A DNA stretch of 64,000 nucleotides from Adenanthera pavonina (GCA_026686845.1 JAIVEN010000012.1:18726501-18790500), one strand, 5' to 3'; shown: positions 1 to 11,947, numbered from the stretch's first letter. Numbers and translations are program-made. Notes: generated by a model from the letters alone, not told the origin.

Positions 1-1412
1 TACCTAACAAACATAGGTGCAACATCACATCGCACCTTATTTATATACTTTCCAACAGTAAAAATAACAAGAACATGCTTACAAACTTTAACTTCACCAT
101 AATCAGTCATCCATTGCAGCTTATATAGCCTAAGATGCTTAATGAGAGGTAAATTTAATTTTTTTAACAAGTAAGGTACTAGCCATATTAGTGCAACAAC
201 CATCATCAATAACTAGACTACATACCTTATATTGGATAAAGCATCTAGAATGAAGGAGCAGTTCCCTTTGTTCATCATTATGCTCTTCTTTTGGTTGAAT
301 GCTAAGAGCTCGCCTTGTTACACAAATGTCTCTGCCAATGGGATGATCATATTCATCTTTTGAGACATCAGATAGAGAATGAGTTTTGGGGCCATCATTT
401 TCTTCTTCATCATCATCATTGGAGCTTGCATATTTCATATCTCCACTATCAAGTAGTAAGACTTTCTTCTTGTTTGGACATTGGGTAGCAATGTGTCCAA
501 ATCCTTGACACTTGAAGCAACGAGTGTCTCGGGGTTTAGAAGACATGGAAGTGTCAATGTTGCTCTTTGAAGGAGCAAATTTGGTTTTGTAATAATCTCT
601 TGACTTTATAGTAGATTTGGCCTTTGGAGGCTCTTCCTTTGTTCTAGGATTATTTCTCCAATAGATAGATGAGCTAGACATCTTATTCTTTAATTGCCTC
701 TCAATATGATTGCCTTGTAGAGTAATTCCTCCATAGTAGCATAATTTGCAAGCTCAATTTTATCTCTAATTTCAGATCTTAACCCACGAATAAAACTAGC
801 CATAGCTTGCTTAATATCTTCTTGTACATCAACTCGAACCATGAATAACTCCATCTCTTTGTAATACTCATCAACGGACATCGATCTCTATTTAAGAGCT
901 TGTAATTTAATGTGTACATCATGAAAATAATAGTTAATGATATACCTCTTCCGCATAAGAGTTTACATCCCAATCCATGTGTGAACGAGCTCTTCACCAT
1001 ATCTTCTTCTATTTCGCTGCAATTGATCCCACCAAACACTTGCATATTCAGTGAATTCAATGGTTGCAAGTTTCACATTCTTTTTTTTCGAGTATTCATG
1101 TCATTCAAATATCATCTCCACTTTTCTTTTCCATTCGAGATATGTATCAGGATCACACCTTCCTTGGAAAGAAAGAATTTTCAACTTAATGATACCTAAA
1201 TCATTATCTCGTTTAGAGGCAAATTTATTTATGAAGGAAGAACTATGTTCTGAGTTTATTTAATCATCTTTAAAAAGGAGATATCTCAACTTTTTGCCTC
1301 TAATTTCAAATCTTATGTTTTCCATGTCAATTCTCATATGCTTGAATTGATCAAATAAGGCTTTGAGGGTAACTTTCAAATCTAGTTCACGTTCTGTTTC
1401 ACTTTCGAACAT
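1..1412 (-). pseudogene. Ty3/gypsy retrotransposon gag-protease fragment, broken
   Basis: Seen: in the minus frame a gag protein appears to start with MFESETERELDLK at 1412. It continues with typical retrotransposon gag text (YLEWKRKVEMIFE, then ASVWWDQLQRNRRR, about 1190-1000), then DEYYKEMELFMVRVDVQEDI (880-690). A CCHC zinc knuckle follows (CFKCQGFGHIATQC, about 525-485), and then an acidic linker. Next comes the start of the aspartic protease, where LVIDDGCCTN replaces the usual D-S/T-G loop. Known: this order is gag then protease of plant Ty3/gypsy elements. Breaks: stop codons after LLFKDD, after MIFE and after TWIGM, and a frameshift in a T-run near 158-165. The protease reads on in the shifted frame to the window edge. 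RT and integrase would lie beyond position 1. It is not functional. Confidence 0.85.
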
Positions 1413-2335
1413 GTTTACCAACCTGTAAAAATTAAGAAAAGAGAGAAAAAGTATTTTGTGAAAGAAAACTCATTCTCTCTTCTCACGTGTTTCATTCAAT
1501 TTTTGTGTAAAATTCACTTGTGTTTATACTCTTTTTGACTTTTTCTAATAATGAGCTCGCACTTTCTCTTGCCTTTTACCACTCACACCAGTATCTTGCA
1601 ATAATCAAGGAGGCTCAATTAAGAGAATTTTATGTATGTGGCAATCAATATATAGTTTTGGAGTTCAAAGAAACTAAGACAAAACTAAGAATTAAGTTAA
1701 AGCAAATCCTTAACTTGACAACCAGGGGAACAGAGATAACAAATTTAGAAGAAAAATTTTGACTAGGTTAACAAATATCACGCCAATAATATAAGGATGC
1801 AAACTTTCTATGCTATTAGCTTTTCTTTTTCTCCCTTTTTTTAATCGGCCAAGAGTAAAAATAATTTTAGCAAATCATTTTTTTTTGGCAAACCATTTCT
1901 GCAAGAGGAATTTTGAACAAATAACAATTTCAGCATAAAGTAATTTCCTAGGAATTTTCAGCAACCGAATTTTCTCAGCAATTATTTTGACAAGAAAGAG
2001 AGGAAATAAACAACATTACCGAAAGGAAGAAATCGAATCTGGAAATTGGAGGTAGAAGAAGCAGTACGCGTTATGGACAACTCTGAATTAAAGAGGAGAA
2101 GACGAGATCAAATCTGAACCATGCAAAGGAAGACGCGATGATGGCTGGATTTGATTTTGTGGAGCAAGGAACGACACGAATCTGAAATTAGTAACAACCA
2201 AATGCTATTTGTATGGAACTTGCATTGCGCATAGCCGATTTGACTCATAGAACTTAACTAAAATGAATTTACACTATAATCTGGCCGGTGAAGGGACTTA
2301 CAAATAGGAAGGACCAATCTCTTGTCATATTAATT
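1413..2335 (-). other. Probable 5' leader of the gypsy element; no gene
   Basis: This stretch precedes the gag start on the minus strand. It has a CACGTG hexamer near 1484 and a pyrimidine tract ending in ACAG just before the gag ATG, which resembles a 3' splice site. I could not find a primer-binding site or LTR border, so its assignment to the element is inference. Confidence 0.3.
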
Positions 2336-2530
2336 ACTTCCTCTGTTCCATAATATAAGGGATATATAACTATATTACTAGAATTAAAAAAATATTTACA
2401 TATCATAAATTTGTCATAAAAGAAAAAATTTTTCTACAAATACCCTCATTTAATTGTCCTCATAAATTAAAATTTTTGAAAAAAAAAATTGGGGAGGGCA
2501 GGGGGCCCTTCATTAATGTGCGTCCGCCAC
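2336..2530. repeat. Remnant MITE ends (Stowaway-like and hAT-like)
   Basis: The sequence TTACTTCCTCTGTTCCATAA at 2336 resembles the many Stowaway-type ends in this window. CGTCCGCCACTGG near 2520 matches the right terminal repeat of the hAT-like element at 9012-9426. Neither has its partner end. Confidence 0.4.
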
Positions 2531-2720
2531 TGGTTCTCTGCCTATCTGCACCAGTTTGATTGGTTTTTTACTGGTTTGCATTGGTTCTGAAATTGTTTAG
2601 TTCTTTCCCTTGTTCGGACTAGACCTTGCACTAGTCTCAGGTTGAATCAGCAAAATCGATTGGTCTGGTCCGGTTCTGACAATATTGAGAATAAGTATTG
2701 TGAAAATTAGCGGCCACAGA
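2531..2720 (-). repeat. Remnant of the CAAGG hAT-like MITE family
   Basis: It has the diagnostic run of CGGTTCTGA, ACTGGTTTG and GGTCTGGTCCGG motifs, in reverse orientation relative to the complete copy at 5951-6400. The terminal repeats are not preserved. Confidence 0.4.
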
Positions 2721-3835
2721 ATTAAGATTGGTGTTCCACTAACTCAATAGCCCGGTAAAACTGGGTTAGGTTGGACAGTAGGTTGGAGTCAGACCCAATC
2801 TTGTCTAGCTCGATATATATATGATTTTGTTGTTTAAAAAATTTTATAAATATTAATTAATTTCATATAATTGTTTTTCTTGATATAGTATATGTAATAA
2901 ATTAACTTTGTCATTATCATAAATATTTTTAAGATTTTAATCTTTTAATTTTATTTTAAATTTTAAATTGATTTCTTTGTATTATGTAAAATTTAAGCAT
3001 GATTATGAAGTATTTAATGATTTTAGAAAATATTACTTTTAATCATAAACATATATTCTAAAGGGATATAATTACATTTTTGTTAATAAATAAAATTAAT
3101 TTATTATTAATTTTTTAAATTATTTGTAAGGACTAGCCCAAATTAAGTTTCATATATTGGGCAATATGGTGTTTGCACACCCAAAGAAATATGGTCATTT
3201 TGGGAGGGATCGGTGGTTTTAGTATGAAAACTTTTCATACTTGTCAATTCTAAATAATAGAAGATGAATGACTCAATCCAATCGTTCTAGTTTGGAACTT
3301 GTTTGAATTGCAACGTAATTTCCCCGAACCTTCTCTTTAATATTTTACCGACTTTTGAAGCACTTTACGTGTTGATTCTTTTATATAAGGGTGCGAGTGA
3401 TTAATGCGTCGTTGAATAATTGATTAGATTTTTTCAAAAGAAAAAACATTACGTCACATGAAACCACTTCAATAATTAATTGATTGGAATTGGAAAGCAT
3501 TGCGAAATTATCACAGACAAAAAAAATTACTTTCTCCTATAATCACTTATTTAAGGTATAATTACTTACTAAAAAAATAATGTATTTGATAATTTTATTA
3601 AATAAATAATTATTTTCTCTCATAATTATGGGTAAAATCCAAATATATAGGCTCCAAGATATTCTCTTCACCCAATAATTATTCAAATCTACAAAATTTA
3701 AGCATATTTATTTTTTTAAAATTAATTCTCAGTTAAAAATATCTACATATAAATTATTTTTAATATAATTACTTATACTTATAATCAATTATTTATTTTT
3801 ATAATCAATTATGAATATGAAAAAGTTAATTTAAA
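2721..3835. other. AT-rich intergenic sequence
   Basis: I see no coding frame, RNA gene or bordered transposon here. There are only short AT runs and low-complexity sequence. Confidence 0.6.
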
Positions 3836-4658
3836 TACGCACTAGGTCACCACGGTTTGATTATGAGTATGTCGGCACCTTTCTGGAATCTAGACATGAA
3901 ATTTCAAATTTCAAGCCCAGTGTAAGACCCACTTAAGCATTACGCGAGATTGAGACCCAACTTCAGATTTGTACAGCTCCATATACCTATGTAATTAACC
4001 ACTAACTGTTGGACATTAACTAAAAACTTTTAGAATTAGATCAGGGTGATCTGGCCCAATTAGGTAAGACCGATAATGTGTGGGGCCCCAAACAAAAAAA
4101 AAGTAAAAAAATAGTTAGATTATCATGCTATATTATTGGATTGGGCCAAGCCTTTATAGCGACAAACCACTCAAACAACTCCAAACACGGCAATAAAAAT
4201 CGGATCAACCATTTAAATGGTTGAGATAGTGGTTCAAAGTTTAGTGATTAAAACGTGGTCAAATTGATCATAATTAAATTAGTATAATTTTATTATATAC
4301 TAACTATTTTTAGTACAAAAAATAAAAAATAATAATGAAAATATATAAATTTGTAATAATAATAATAATAAAATGAGTAAGGAAAGGAAGTGAAAACATA
4401 ATTTGAAAAATGAATAAATATTTTATAATTTAAAAAATAAAATAATTATGACATGTGAGATATCCAATATTATTAAAATTAGACCGGTTATTAAACTTAC
4501 AAAATCACTAATTTAAGGTTTAATTATCAAATTGTAATTGAACAGTGATTAAATTGGTTCAAATAATATTAATATATTTCTATAATATATAAATTATTCT
4601 ATCTTAAAAGCAAAATTGTATTTAAAAAGTAAATTTTAAATTGACATCTTGAGTATTA

Positions 4659-5073
4659 CTCCCTCCATTACGCTATATAGTGCACTATTATGAGAAATTC
4701 ATATTTTAAAATATATTACATTACGCGGATTATATTGTGTTTTTTTATTGTCATTTTGGTATTGCTCCTAATAAGTAAGCTTATATATTCTATTGTTACC
4801 AATGTATTTAATAAAAATTCTTTAATGGTTTGATCAAACCATAAATGAATGAAGGAGAATTTTTCCCCAAAAACTTCACTCTTTACAATTGTCAATGACC
4901 AATAGGAACTCGGAAAAAAGAATGAATGAAAGAATAGCTGCAATTTATTTTTGTAAGAAGTATTATTAAATAAGGGTTATTTGGGAAATAATGAAAAAAA
5001 ATTTCAGTTACTAATCATTGTCTTGATACATGTGTGATAGTTAAAAGTGCATTATAAACTGGAATAAAATGAG
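4659..5073. mobile_element. Stowaway-like MITE
   Basis: The left end CTCCCTCCATTACGCTATAT and the right end (read inward) CTCATTTTATTCCAGTTTAT form an imperfect terminal inverted repeat that continues into a TGCACTTTTA arm. TA dinucleotides flank both ends (4657-4658, 5074-5075). It has no coding capacity. Confidence 0.6.
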
Positions 5074-5119
5074 TAATAAATATCTTATTGATTGAAAATT
5101 AATATTATGAAAAAAGTTA

Positions 5120-5392
5120 CTTCCGCCGGTCCTATATATAGGACATTTTACCTTGGTCTTGAATATAAAACAATTTACAATATACAAGGTGCTATTTATT
5201 ATACATTTCTGAAAAAATGATCCTATTTAATGTATCCAAAGAAAAAAAAGAGAGATTAAATAAGAGTATTTTTAAAAAATTATTAAAATTTTTAGAAAAA
5301 TCGAGATAGTTAGTTAGTTTTAACTCTTCTTCTTAATTTACATAATTCAATTAAAATAATATTATATTAAAAATCAAAACAAATACTAAAAG
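5120..5392 (+). mobile_element. MITE family M1 (Stowaway-like), degraded copy
   Basis: It shares its whole length with copies at 37914, 50192, 56336 (reverse) and 60244. Shared features are the end CGGTCCTATATATAGGA, the internal block AAAGAGAGATTAAATAAG and the block GAGATAGTTAGTTAGTTTT. Here the right end is eroded. It is about 270 bp and non-coding. Confidence 0.65.
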
Positions 5393-5950
5393 TGTATTTT
5401 ATATGTTGGACCTTGTAAACTTCACGTTGATGGTGTAAAGAATGGGAGTGGCAGATTAATTGTGTTTTCATTTTTGTCTTTTTCGGTTTCATTTGTTAAA
5501 AATAAAAAGAAAAAGAAATGGGAAGAAAAGCTTTAAAAGAAGCAAAAGTTACAATCAGCCACACCTCATGCTGTAGTTGCCCTGCTTTACAGTAAATGCG
5601 CACTCAAAACGCAACTTCCACCGTCTCCTTCTCGACCTTTTCACTCTCGCCTTCTGACTTATTTTACTCTCAATTCACATTCAACTTTATAAAAATAAAA
5701 TTTAGATAAAATAAATTTATTATATTTTATTATATTTAAATTTTTTTTATAAAAGTATATTTGATAAAAAATTTATTTAAATAATAAGAATTAAAAATAT
5801 TTTTTAGATATATAATATAGAGTAAATATGTTTTTTTTTTCAAAACTCACATTTTATTAAAAGAAAAGTAACTTTTTCTCTCCTTTTTTTTAAATTACAA
5901 TTTAATTCATTTTTTATTTTTCAAAAATACAATTTATGTTTGGCTAAACA

Positions 5951-6400
5951 CATAGTAAAAAAAATCAAACCGGACCGACCGATTTGATCGGGAGCAGGCC
6001 CCTGGTCCGGTTCGGTTGCAAATGGAAATCAGGAGATTTCGAAACTGGTACAAACCAGTCCAGAATCGGTCAAAAACCAGTAAAATATCGAGTTGAACCG
6101 GTCCCGACTTTTTTTTTTAATTTTTTTAAAATAAAATAACATTATTTTTAGTAGTAGTAGTATTATTTTTAGTATAAATTTTTTCTTTCTATATTATAAT
6201 ATGTTATAAGTATTATTATGATACATAATGATTAATAATAATAAATTTACTTAAAAAATAATATGAAAATAGAATATCAATTGACTATATGATTAAAAAT
6301 ATATTAATCTATTCACAACCAGTCCGACCCTGATCCGACCACTGAACCGTGAACCGTTACCTTATTCGGTTTAATGATTAATCAAGTTTTTAATACCTTG
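5951..6400 (+). mobile_element. hAT-like MITE, CAAGG family, with intact 8-bp target duplication
   Basis: Seen: GCTAAACA at 5943-5950 is repeated exactly at 6401-6408. The element starts CATAGTAAAAAAAATC and its right end read inward is CAAGGTATTAAAAACTTGAT. The interior has GGTCCGGTTCGG and CCAGTCC motifs. Known: an 8-bp duplication is the hAT signature. It is non-coding. Related copies lie at 32080, 46381, 48730 (reverse) and 55225. Confidence 0.8.
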
Positions 6401-6699
6401 GCTAAACATACTCTTTTAGAAAAATATAGTTAAAAATCATGGTTTTTTTTTTCTAGAAGGAGAACCAGGCACTTATTAGCATTAATTGAACTCTCTCTCT
6501 CTTGCTCTTAACGAAGACATTGCCATCTTCTTCAAATTAGCATAAATTGCGTTTATCCATAATCGTCATCCTCCTCTTCTTCATCTTATTTTCTTCTTCT
6601 ACATCTTGTTTCACTCAAATGATGTGAAAGCTACGCTCAATTTATCAATAATCCTCTGTTTTGAAGCTTGTTTGTTCATATTTACTTAATTGTTTGAAC

Positions 6700-6945
6700 A
6701 AAAAAATATGGTCATTTTCCTTTTTTTTTTTCTTCTTCTCATATCTCTGAACCGCCTGACCCAATCAAATTGTTGGTTTTCCCAATTTTGTCCAATTTTT
6801 GCCTGGTTTCACTAGTTTTTCACCAATTTTCTTCTATATCAAGTTATCATCATGTTCTGGATTAGACTACGGTCTGGTTCACCCGAAAACTATGTGATCT
6901 AGCCGGTCTAATCCGAGTCCTATTCTTTATACATTGCTATCTCTA
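6700..6945 (-). repeat. CAAGG-family MITE remnant, reversed
   Basis: It contains GAACCGCCTGACCC, CTGGTTTCACTAG and TCTGGATTAGACTACGG motifs in the reverse order of the 5951 element. There are no clear ends. Confidence 0.35.
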
Positions 6946-7138
6946 AACTCAAAGTGCTGGAATTTTGTATCATCTAAAAAAAAGAAAATAAAAATTAAAC
7001 TATATCTAGCTCATTGATATATCATCTCTCTGAATGATAGTCATCTTACATTAATACCATACATATCGAACGATGCTTGATTATCGTTACAGTCATGACA
7101 AGATCACCGTACTGTATTTTGCTTCAACTCATAAAAGA

Positions 7139-7160
7139 ATATATATATATATATATATAT
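7139..7160. repeat. (AT)n microsatellite
   Basis: An uninterrupted AT dinucleotide tract of about 22 bp. The paralogous block near 47480 has only a short TATATATAT, so the tract has changed length since duplication. Confidence 0.85.
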
Positions 7161-7564
7161 AATACATCTTATTTTAATTAAACATTGTTATTCTTTTATT
7201 ATACTATATCGACCATAACACAAGTATGGAAAAACACAATTAAGGAATGAATGTCGTCTTCTGAATCATTCTTTAGTGGACGCTCAAAGCAAAATATATA
7301 TATTATAAATTATCAAAAATTATATTATTCATAAGTCATAAATTATGCAATTTATCATCTAGGAACAATTTATGTGGCCCCCATATAGAGCCTGTTTGAT
7401 TTGCATTTTTACAAACCAAATATTATTTTTTAATCATCATTTTTTCTTTTTTATCGAAACAAGTTTCTAGTAAACTTCTCTACTTTTATTCAAATTTCAT
7501 TTTTATAAACTGAAATTATTTTAAATAACATTTTATAAAAAGACAAACCAAACGGACACATAGT

Positions 7565-8076
7565 TATTGAATATAACACTATAGCCAAGAGTGGTTGTAT
7601 AGCTCATGAGCGGAGCGGGGATGTATATTGCCACCTGTTAATTCCAAAAAATCCGTTCACCACCTAAATGATTCCATACATTGATATTATAGCAGACAGT
7701 ACAGACCACCACGGAAGCTGCAGAATCAAAGATATCAAAGTGGCAACAACTAAAGAGCCAGAAGCTGACATGAGTACTACAATTAGAGAAGCGAAACCAG
7801 GAAATTAAGTTGAACTTAGTTGCTGCAACAGTGAAGTAATACGCTAGTGAACGTCCAATGGAAGCCATGGAAGCCAAAGGATGAAGCTCAAGTGATGAGG
7901 GGGCTCATACCTGCGCTTTGTATTTGGAGGAAACTGAGAAGAATAGGAATGATGGAAGTGAAGATGGAGTTGGAGGAGGAGGGCTCTTGGGAGAAATTGA
8001 AGATACATCCCTTGGAAGCAGATGACACAGGATTTTGGCCTTGCGAAGAAAAACTTTGGCTATGACTGTTAAACAT
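7565..8076 (-). pseudogene. Degenerate copy of the cluster's small membrane-protein gene
   Basis: Seen: an ATG at 8076 opens MFNSHSQSFSSQ and reaches a recognisable CIFNFSQEPSSSNSIF and IIPILLSFLQIQSAG segment. The frame is then lost near 7890 within the block that encodes SPFELHP in intact copies. A second frame begins MASMASIGRSLAYYFTVAA (from 7877) and then drifts out. The final RAIQPLLPLY block survives only as decayed DNA near 7600-7570. Length and order match the intact copies at 35887 and 57172. There are at least two frameshifts, so no full-length product is possible. Confidence 0.8.
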
Positions 8077-8308
8077 TTTTTTTTATCCCTAAATCTATTT
8101 TTACTCTTATTAATTATCAACTTTCATTCATTTCTCATTTCTAAGTTACAAGATAGTAAATAAATTAATAGAAGTAAAAAAATAAATTACTACTAAAACT
8201 TAATACAACATCTTATATTTTAAACTAATTAAATATTGTAGAAAATAGTAGAGAGTTCATAGGAATTGAGTGAGTAGCATGATACAACTCAGGTTTAATA
8301 CACACTTA

Positions 8309-8591
8309 CTTCCTCTTGTCCTTTTAAAAGTTTTTTCTGATCCTCTTATAAGAGATTTTGTAATATTTAGTAAAAAATTTTTTTATAATTTATTTTTTTT
8401 TATAAATTGTTATTGTATGTTTTAGATAAAAAAGGTATTATCAATTGATTCAATAGTATTTAATGTGAATCATATTATTATATTAAATATAAGTAAAAAA
8501 ATATTTAATTTTTTTTATAATTTTAAAAAAATAATTAATTTTCCCAACCTATATAAATTTGTTGAAAATTTCAAACAAAAAGGATAGGGGG
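8309..8591. mobile_element. Stowaway-like MITE, degraded
   Basis: The left end is CTTCCTCTTGTCCTTTTAAA. The right end read inward is CCCCCTATCCTTTTTG. TA precedes the left end; the right flank is eroded. It sits just upstream of the minus-strand pseudogene at 7565-8076, in its former promoter side. Confidence 0.45.
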
Positions 8592-8654
8592 CAGCAAGAG
8601 TTAACAGACATAATTTTTAACATTTTTTTATTTAAGAAAATGTCGCGTCAATCA

Positions 8655-8770
8655 ATTCTTTGGACGTCGGGACGCAAGGCTTCTCTTCCAGGCGCGTGAA
8701 AGCTGCCAAGTCCAAATGCCATCCACCACAAGTGACGTGGATGAACGATAAAAATCAATGACGTGTGCGC
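8655..8770. promoter_or_regulatory. Cluster of ACGT-core motifs
   Basis: GGACGTCGGG, GTGACGTGGA and ATGACGTGTG fall within about 110 bp, in sequence with a higher GC content than its surroundings. ACGT cores are typical plant bZIP-binding sites. The patch lies upstream of the pseudogene at 7565-8076, separated from it by the 8309-8591 MITE. A regulatory role is inference. Confidence 0.3.
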
Positions 8771-9011
8771 TCTCTTTTATTTATTTTATATTTTTTTGGA
8801 AAAAAAGAAAATAAAATATACTAAAGAAAAATCAAAACAAAAAGAGGACAGATACAGAGAATCAAGTGCCCTGTTGGTCCAAATATAATATGCATAATAA
8901 TCTCCTCCAACTTGAAGGGGATTCCTAAAAGTCGAAAATTGAATGTTTTCCAGACTCATGATTCTCCCCATGTTTAAAACAATTAATGTTTAAATTAGTT
9001 ATAAGAGATAG

Positions 9012-9426
9012 AGTGGCGGATCTAGGATCTGGAGACCTTGGGTGCGACATAATCTGAAGGAGATTTAATTTAATAGTCTATCAACCTTCTCTCTTATTAA
9101 TTTAAATTTTAAAAAATAAAATGATAGTTATTATAAAAATTATTTGAGAATTTAAGTTAGTTGACTTCTCTTTCTGTAGAACACCTTAATATTATATTTA
9201 TTAAACTTAATAAATTTCTCACAAAAATTTTGAACTATATATCCAAAAAAATTTGAATTAAAATGTATTTAAAACTTGAGTTTAAAGGTAAAAAAAAATT
9301 TGAGTTTAGTGGGATTACAATATCAAAATTAATGATGTCAAAATGCTTAACTTAAGACTATAGCATATAATTTTTTCAAGTTAAGGGATCAACTGACGCC
9401 CCTAATTATCATGTAGGTCCGCCACT
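9012..9426. mobile_element. Non-autonomous hAT-like element
   Basis: The terminal inverted repeats are AGTGGCGGATCTAG at the left and AGTGGCGGACCTAC (read inward) at the right. They are flanked by AGAGATAG (9004-9011) and GGAGATAG (9427-9434), an 8-bp duplication with one mismatch. At 415 bp it has no coding frame. Confidence 0.75.
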
Positions 9427-9587
9427 GGAGATAGATTAAGAAATCTTTAATTAATCTAAATTGTTATTATATATATATTGACTAAAATAACTTAATTTAA
9501 TTCCATTTTAATTCATTTAATAAAATTAGAGTAAAATACACATCTTTTTTAGCATACTTTAATTACATATATCTCTCCTTTATTTTG

Positions 9588-9590
<3 letters not shown>

Positions 9591-9618
<28 letters not shown>
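9591..9618. repeat. (AT)n microsatellite at the LINE 3' side
   Basis: A 28-bp AT tract directly beyond the 3' end of the minus-strand LINE. It could be an expanded LINE tail or a target-site microsatellite. Confidence 0.8.
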
Positions 9619-9622
<4 letters not shown>

Positions 9623-9732
9623 AAACAAAGAGAAAACTAAAACACTACTGTCGTACAAAAGATCAAGTAAAAGATCCCACTTCATCAAGTGGGACAAAGT
9701 GTAACCTACAAGCAAGTCCAAGGCTCTCTTAG

Positions 9733-10308
9733 CTAAACCATCAGCATCAACATTTCTTCACGTCTTATGAAGCCAAGCTCTACTGTCCAGTCGCGTTGAA
9801 GCATATGACAGCACTCGAGGATCAAGTTGCAGTTCTCATGCATATCAATATTACCTCCCTTAATCAGATTAAGAGCTTCTAAGCAATCACTCCAAATACA
9901 TATATGACGATACCCTCCTTCCAATGTTCGTTTAAATCCAAGAAGGCATGCCCAAATTTCTGAAGTCAAAGGATCTCCCTCATTGAGATGAAACATGAAA
10001 GCCTCAAGAATCATACCAGTATCATCACAGATAATACCAGCACTTCCCATCATACTAGAACAATGAGAATAAGCTCCATCAACAGTCAAAGTTATCCACC
10101 GTTCCCTATCAACCATAGAGCGTCGATCCACCTTCGTTGCCCCACGAATCTGCACCTGTTTCAAACCCAATTTAGCATCCCCAAAACTACTCAGGGTGGC
10201 CCTTGCTTTCAAAACAATTTCCTTGAGATTAGTATGAACATCCTCAAAGATCCTCTCATTTTGACTTCTCCAAAGCAACCAGCAGATAGCAAAAAAAGCT
10301 CCTTCCAA
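9733..10308 (-). pseudogene. LINE RNase H domain
   Basis: The frame reads LTVDGAYSHCSS, SAGIICDDTG, SEIWACLLGFKRTLEGG and ICIWSDCLEALNLIKGG. These keep the first three RNase H catalytic acids (D of VDGAY, E of SEIW, D of WSDC). The last residues run into RREEMLMLMV and a stop. One base out of frame, the DNA still encodes a VDADGLAKRAL-type end with the fourth acid, so a frameshift near 9755 truncates the domain. The upstream part LLWRSQNERIFED is the usual linker of plant LINE RNase H domains. Confidence 0.85.
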
Positions 10309-10467
10309 TTGCTCTCATCGTCACTCATGCTGGCTTTTAAATTCAAGTAGCACCATTCCTAGAGGTTGCAGCTGAAAAATCTGGGACCCATGCTCCATCT
10401 AACAAGAGAAGTCTAGACTTCCTTCGTTTTAGGACAATCTCAAAAGATATGAAGTGCATCCTTCGAG

Positions 10468-11308
10468 TTAACATTGCCTCTCATCATTAGTCAACAATCT
10501 ATTTTGAATCATAAGCCAGCAAAATGTTTTGCATCTCTGAGGAAGTTCCAACCGCCGAATCCTAGTCCATACAAGGTGATTATCTCCTGGAATATTATTA
10601 AGCAAATTATAGGCAAACTTAATAGTAAAATCACCATTTTTGTCATGTTTCCAGTGAATAGTAGCAATCCCACTATATCCCATAACTTGCTCAGTACCTT
10701 GTATCACTTTTCTCCAATTCTCTTTAATCTCCTTCCAAAGTCTCGAACCTGCTCTAGACTGATCTATATCTGGAATTAAATCATTTCCACATTTATATTT
10801 GTCTTTACTCACCCGGGCCCATAGATCATCTTTCCTCTTAATTAAACCCCATCCGACTTTCATCATAAAAGCTTGATTCTGAAGCTTGGAATGCCTAAGC
10901 CCCAATCCTCCTCTCTTCTTCTCTCTACAAACTTCTTCCCAAGAAACAAGGTGTATTTTCTTCTCCTCTATTGAAGAGCCCCAGAGAAAACCCCTAGTAC
11001 TCTTATCAATCTCATCACAAATGGAAAGAGGAAGAGAACAAGTCTGCATGGCATTAAGGAAATAACTTGTATAACCGAAGCAATCGAAGTATGCCTTCCA
11101 GCAAGAGATAAAGAATTTTCCTTCCAATTACTTAGTCTATCTTTAACCTTCTCAACAACATACTCGTATGTTTCCTTTTTAACCCTATCATGATGCAACG
11201 GGACTACCAAATATTTGCCAAGATCTGGCATACTCATAAAACCAAGATTCTCACTCAACTGGGATACTCTAGTATGATGCACATTGCTAGAAAAGAAGAC
11301 TTGTGATT
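10468..11308 (-). pseudogene. LINE RT C-terminal region and zf-RVT domain
   Basis: Two overlapping frames are seen. One carries SQVFFSSNVHHTRVSQLSE and the LGKYLVVPLHHDR motif, then YVVEKVKDRLSNWKENSLSL. The other continues with GFLWGSSIEEKKIHLVSWEE, then GGLGLRHSKLQNQAFMMKVG, and the zinc-binding part IRRLELPQRCKTFCWLM. They are joined by a frameshift near 11110. It ends at a stop after NDERQC at 10468. Known: GKYLG-like and GGLG motifs mark this part of plant non-LTR reverse transcriptases. Confidence 0.85.
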
Positions 11309-11369
11309 TGTAACATCCATAAATTTCCATATATGATTTTTAATACGGTTTATGTTTAGAATATGAGGA

Positions 11370-11905
11370 ATGAAGATATACACTGAATAAAGATATACAA
11401 TGAATTATGATTTCAATAAGTTACATTGAATTCTGATGAGCATTCACTGAATGGAGGTATATCATAAATATTGATTTCAATAAGTTACATTAAATTCTAA
11501 TGAGCATACACTGAATGGAGATATACAATGAATAGTAGTTTCAATGAGTTACATTGAATTCTGATGAGCATACACTGAATGGAGGTATATAATAAATATT
11601 GATTTCAATGAGTTACATTGAATTCTAATGAATATACACTGAATGAAGATATACAATGAATAGTGGGTTTAATGAGTTACATTTAATTCTGATGAGCATA
11701 CACTGAATGGATGTATATAATAAATATTAATTTCAATAAGTTACATTGAATTCTAATGAGCATACACTAAATGAAGATATACAATGAATAGTGGTTTTAA
11801 TAAGTTACATTGAATTCTGATGAGTATACACTGAATGAATGTATACAATAAATTTTGGTTTCAATAAGTTACATTGAATTATGATGAGTAAACATTGAAT
11901 GAAAG
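11370..11905 (+). repeat. 64-bp tandem array in the solo LTR
   Basis: About eight units each contain TACATTGAATTCTGATGAGC and CACTGAATGGAGATATACAA. The CACTGAAT landmark recurs at 11445, 11509 and 11573, giving a period of 64 bp. Units vary by point changes. It occupies the upstream (U3-like) half, before the TATA box. Confidence 0.9.
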
Positions 11906-11947
11906 TACACAATGAATTGATGTCACTTATTGGTCAAGACATCAACA

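Larger units (their letters stand above)
3836..8076. repeat. Segmental duplicate of 46260-48427
   Basis: Seen: matching landmarks occur in the same order and orientation in both places. These are CAGCTCCATATA (3978 and 46360), GGCCCAATTAGGTAAGAC (4053 and 47257), CAAAGTGCTRGAATT (6950 and 47399), the GATCCTTGATTATGGTC-type segment (7070 and 47720), and finally a minus-strand gene copy (7.6-8.08 and 48.0-48.43 kb). Between about 4190 and 6945 this copy carries some 2.75 kb absent from the partner, almost all of it MITE-like. The partner in turn has a hAT-like element at 46381-47127 that is absent here. Confidence 0.75.

Noticed and set aside
912..1263. Plus-strand frames opposite the gypsy gag
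   Set aside because: They are antisense shadows of recognisable gag coding on the minus strand.
4716..4943. 75-codon minus-strand frame
   Set aside because: It lies entirely within a Stowaway-like MITE.
8786..8971. 61-codon minus-strand frame after a MITE
   Set aside because: Phenylalanine-rich low-complexity end, no homolog in the duplicated blocks and no promoter signal.
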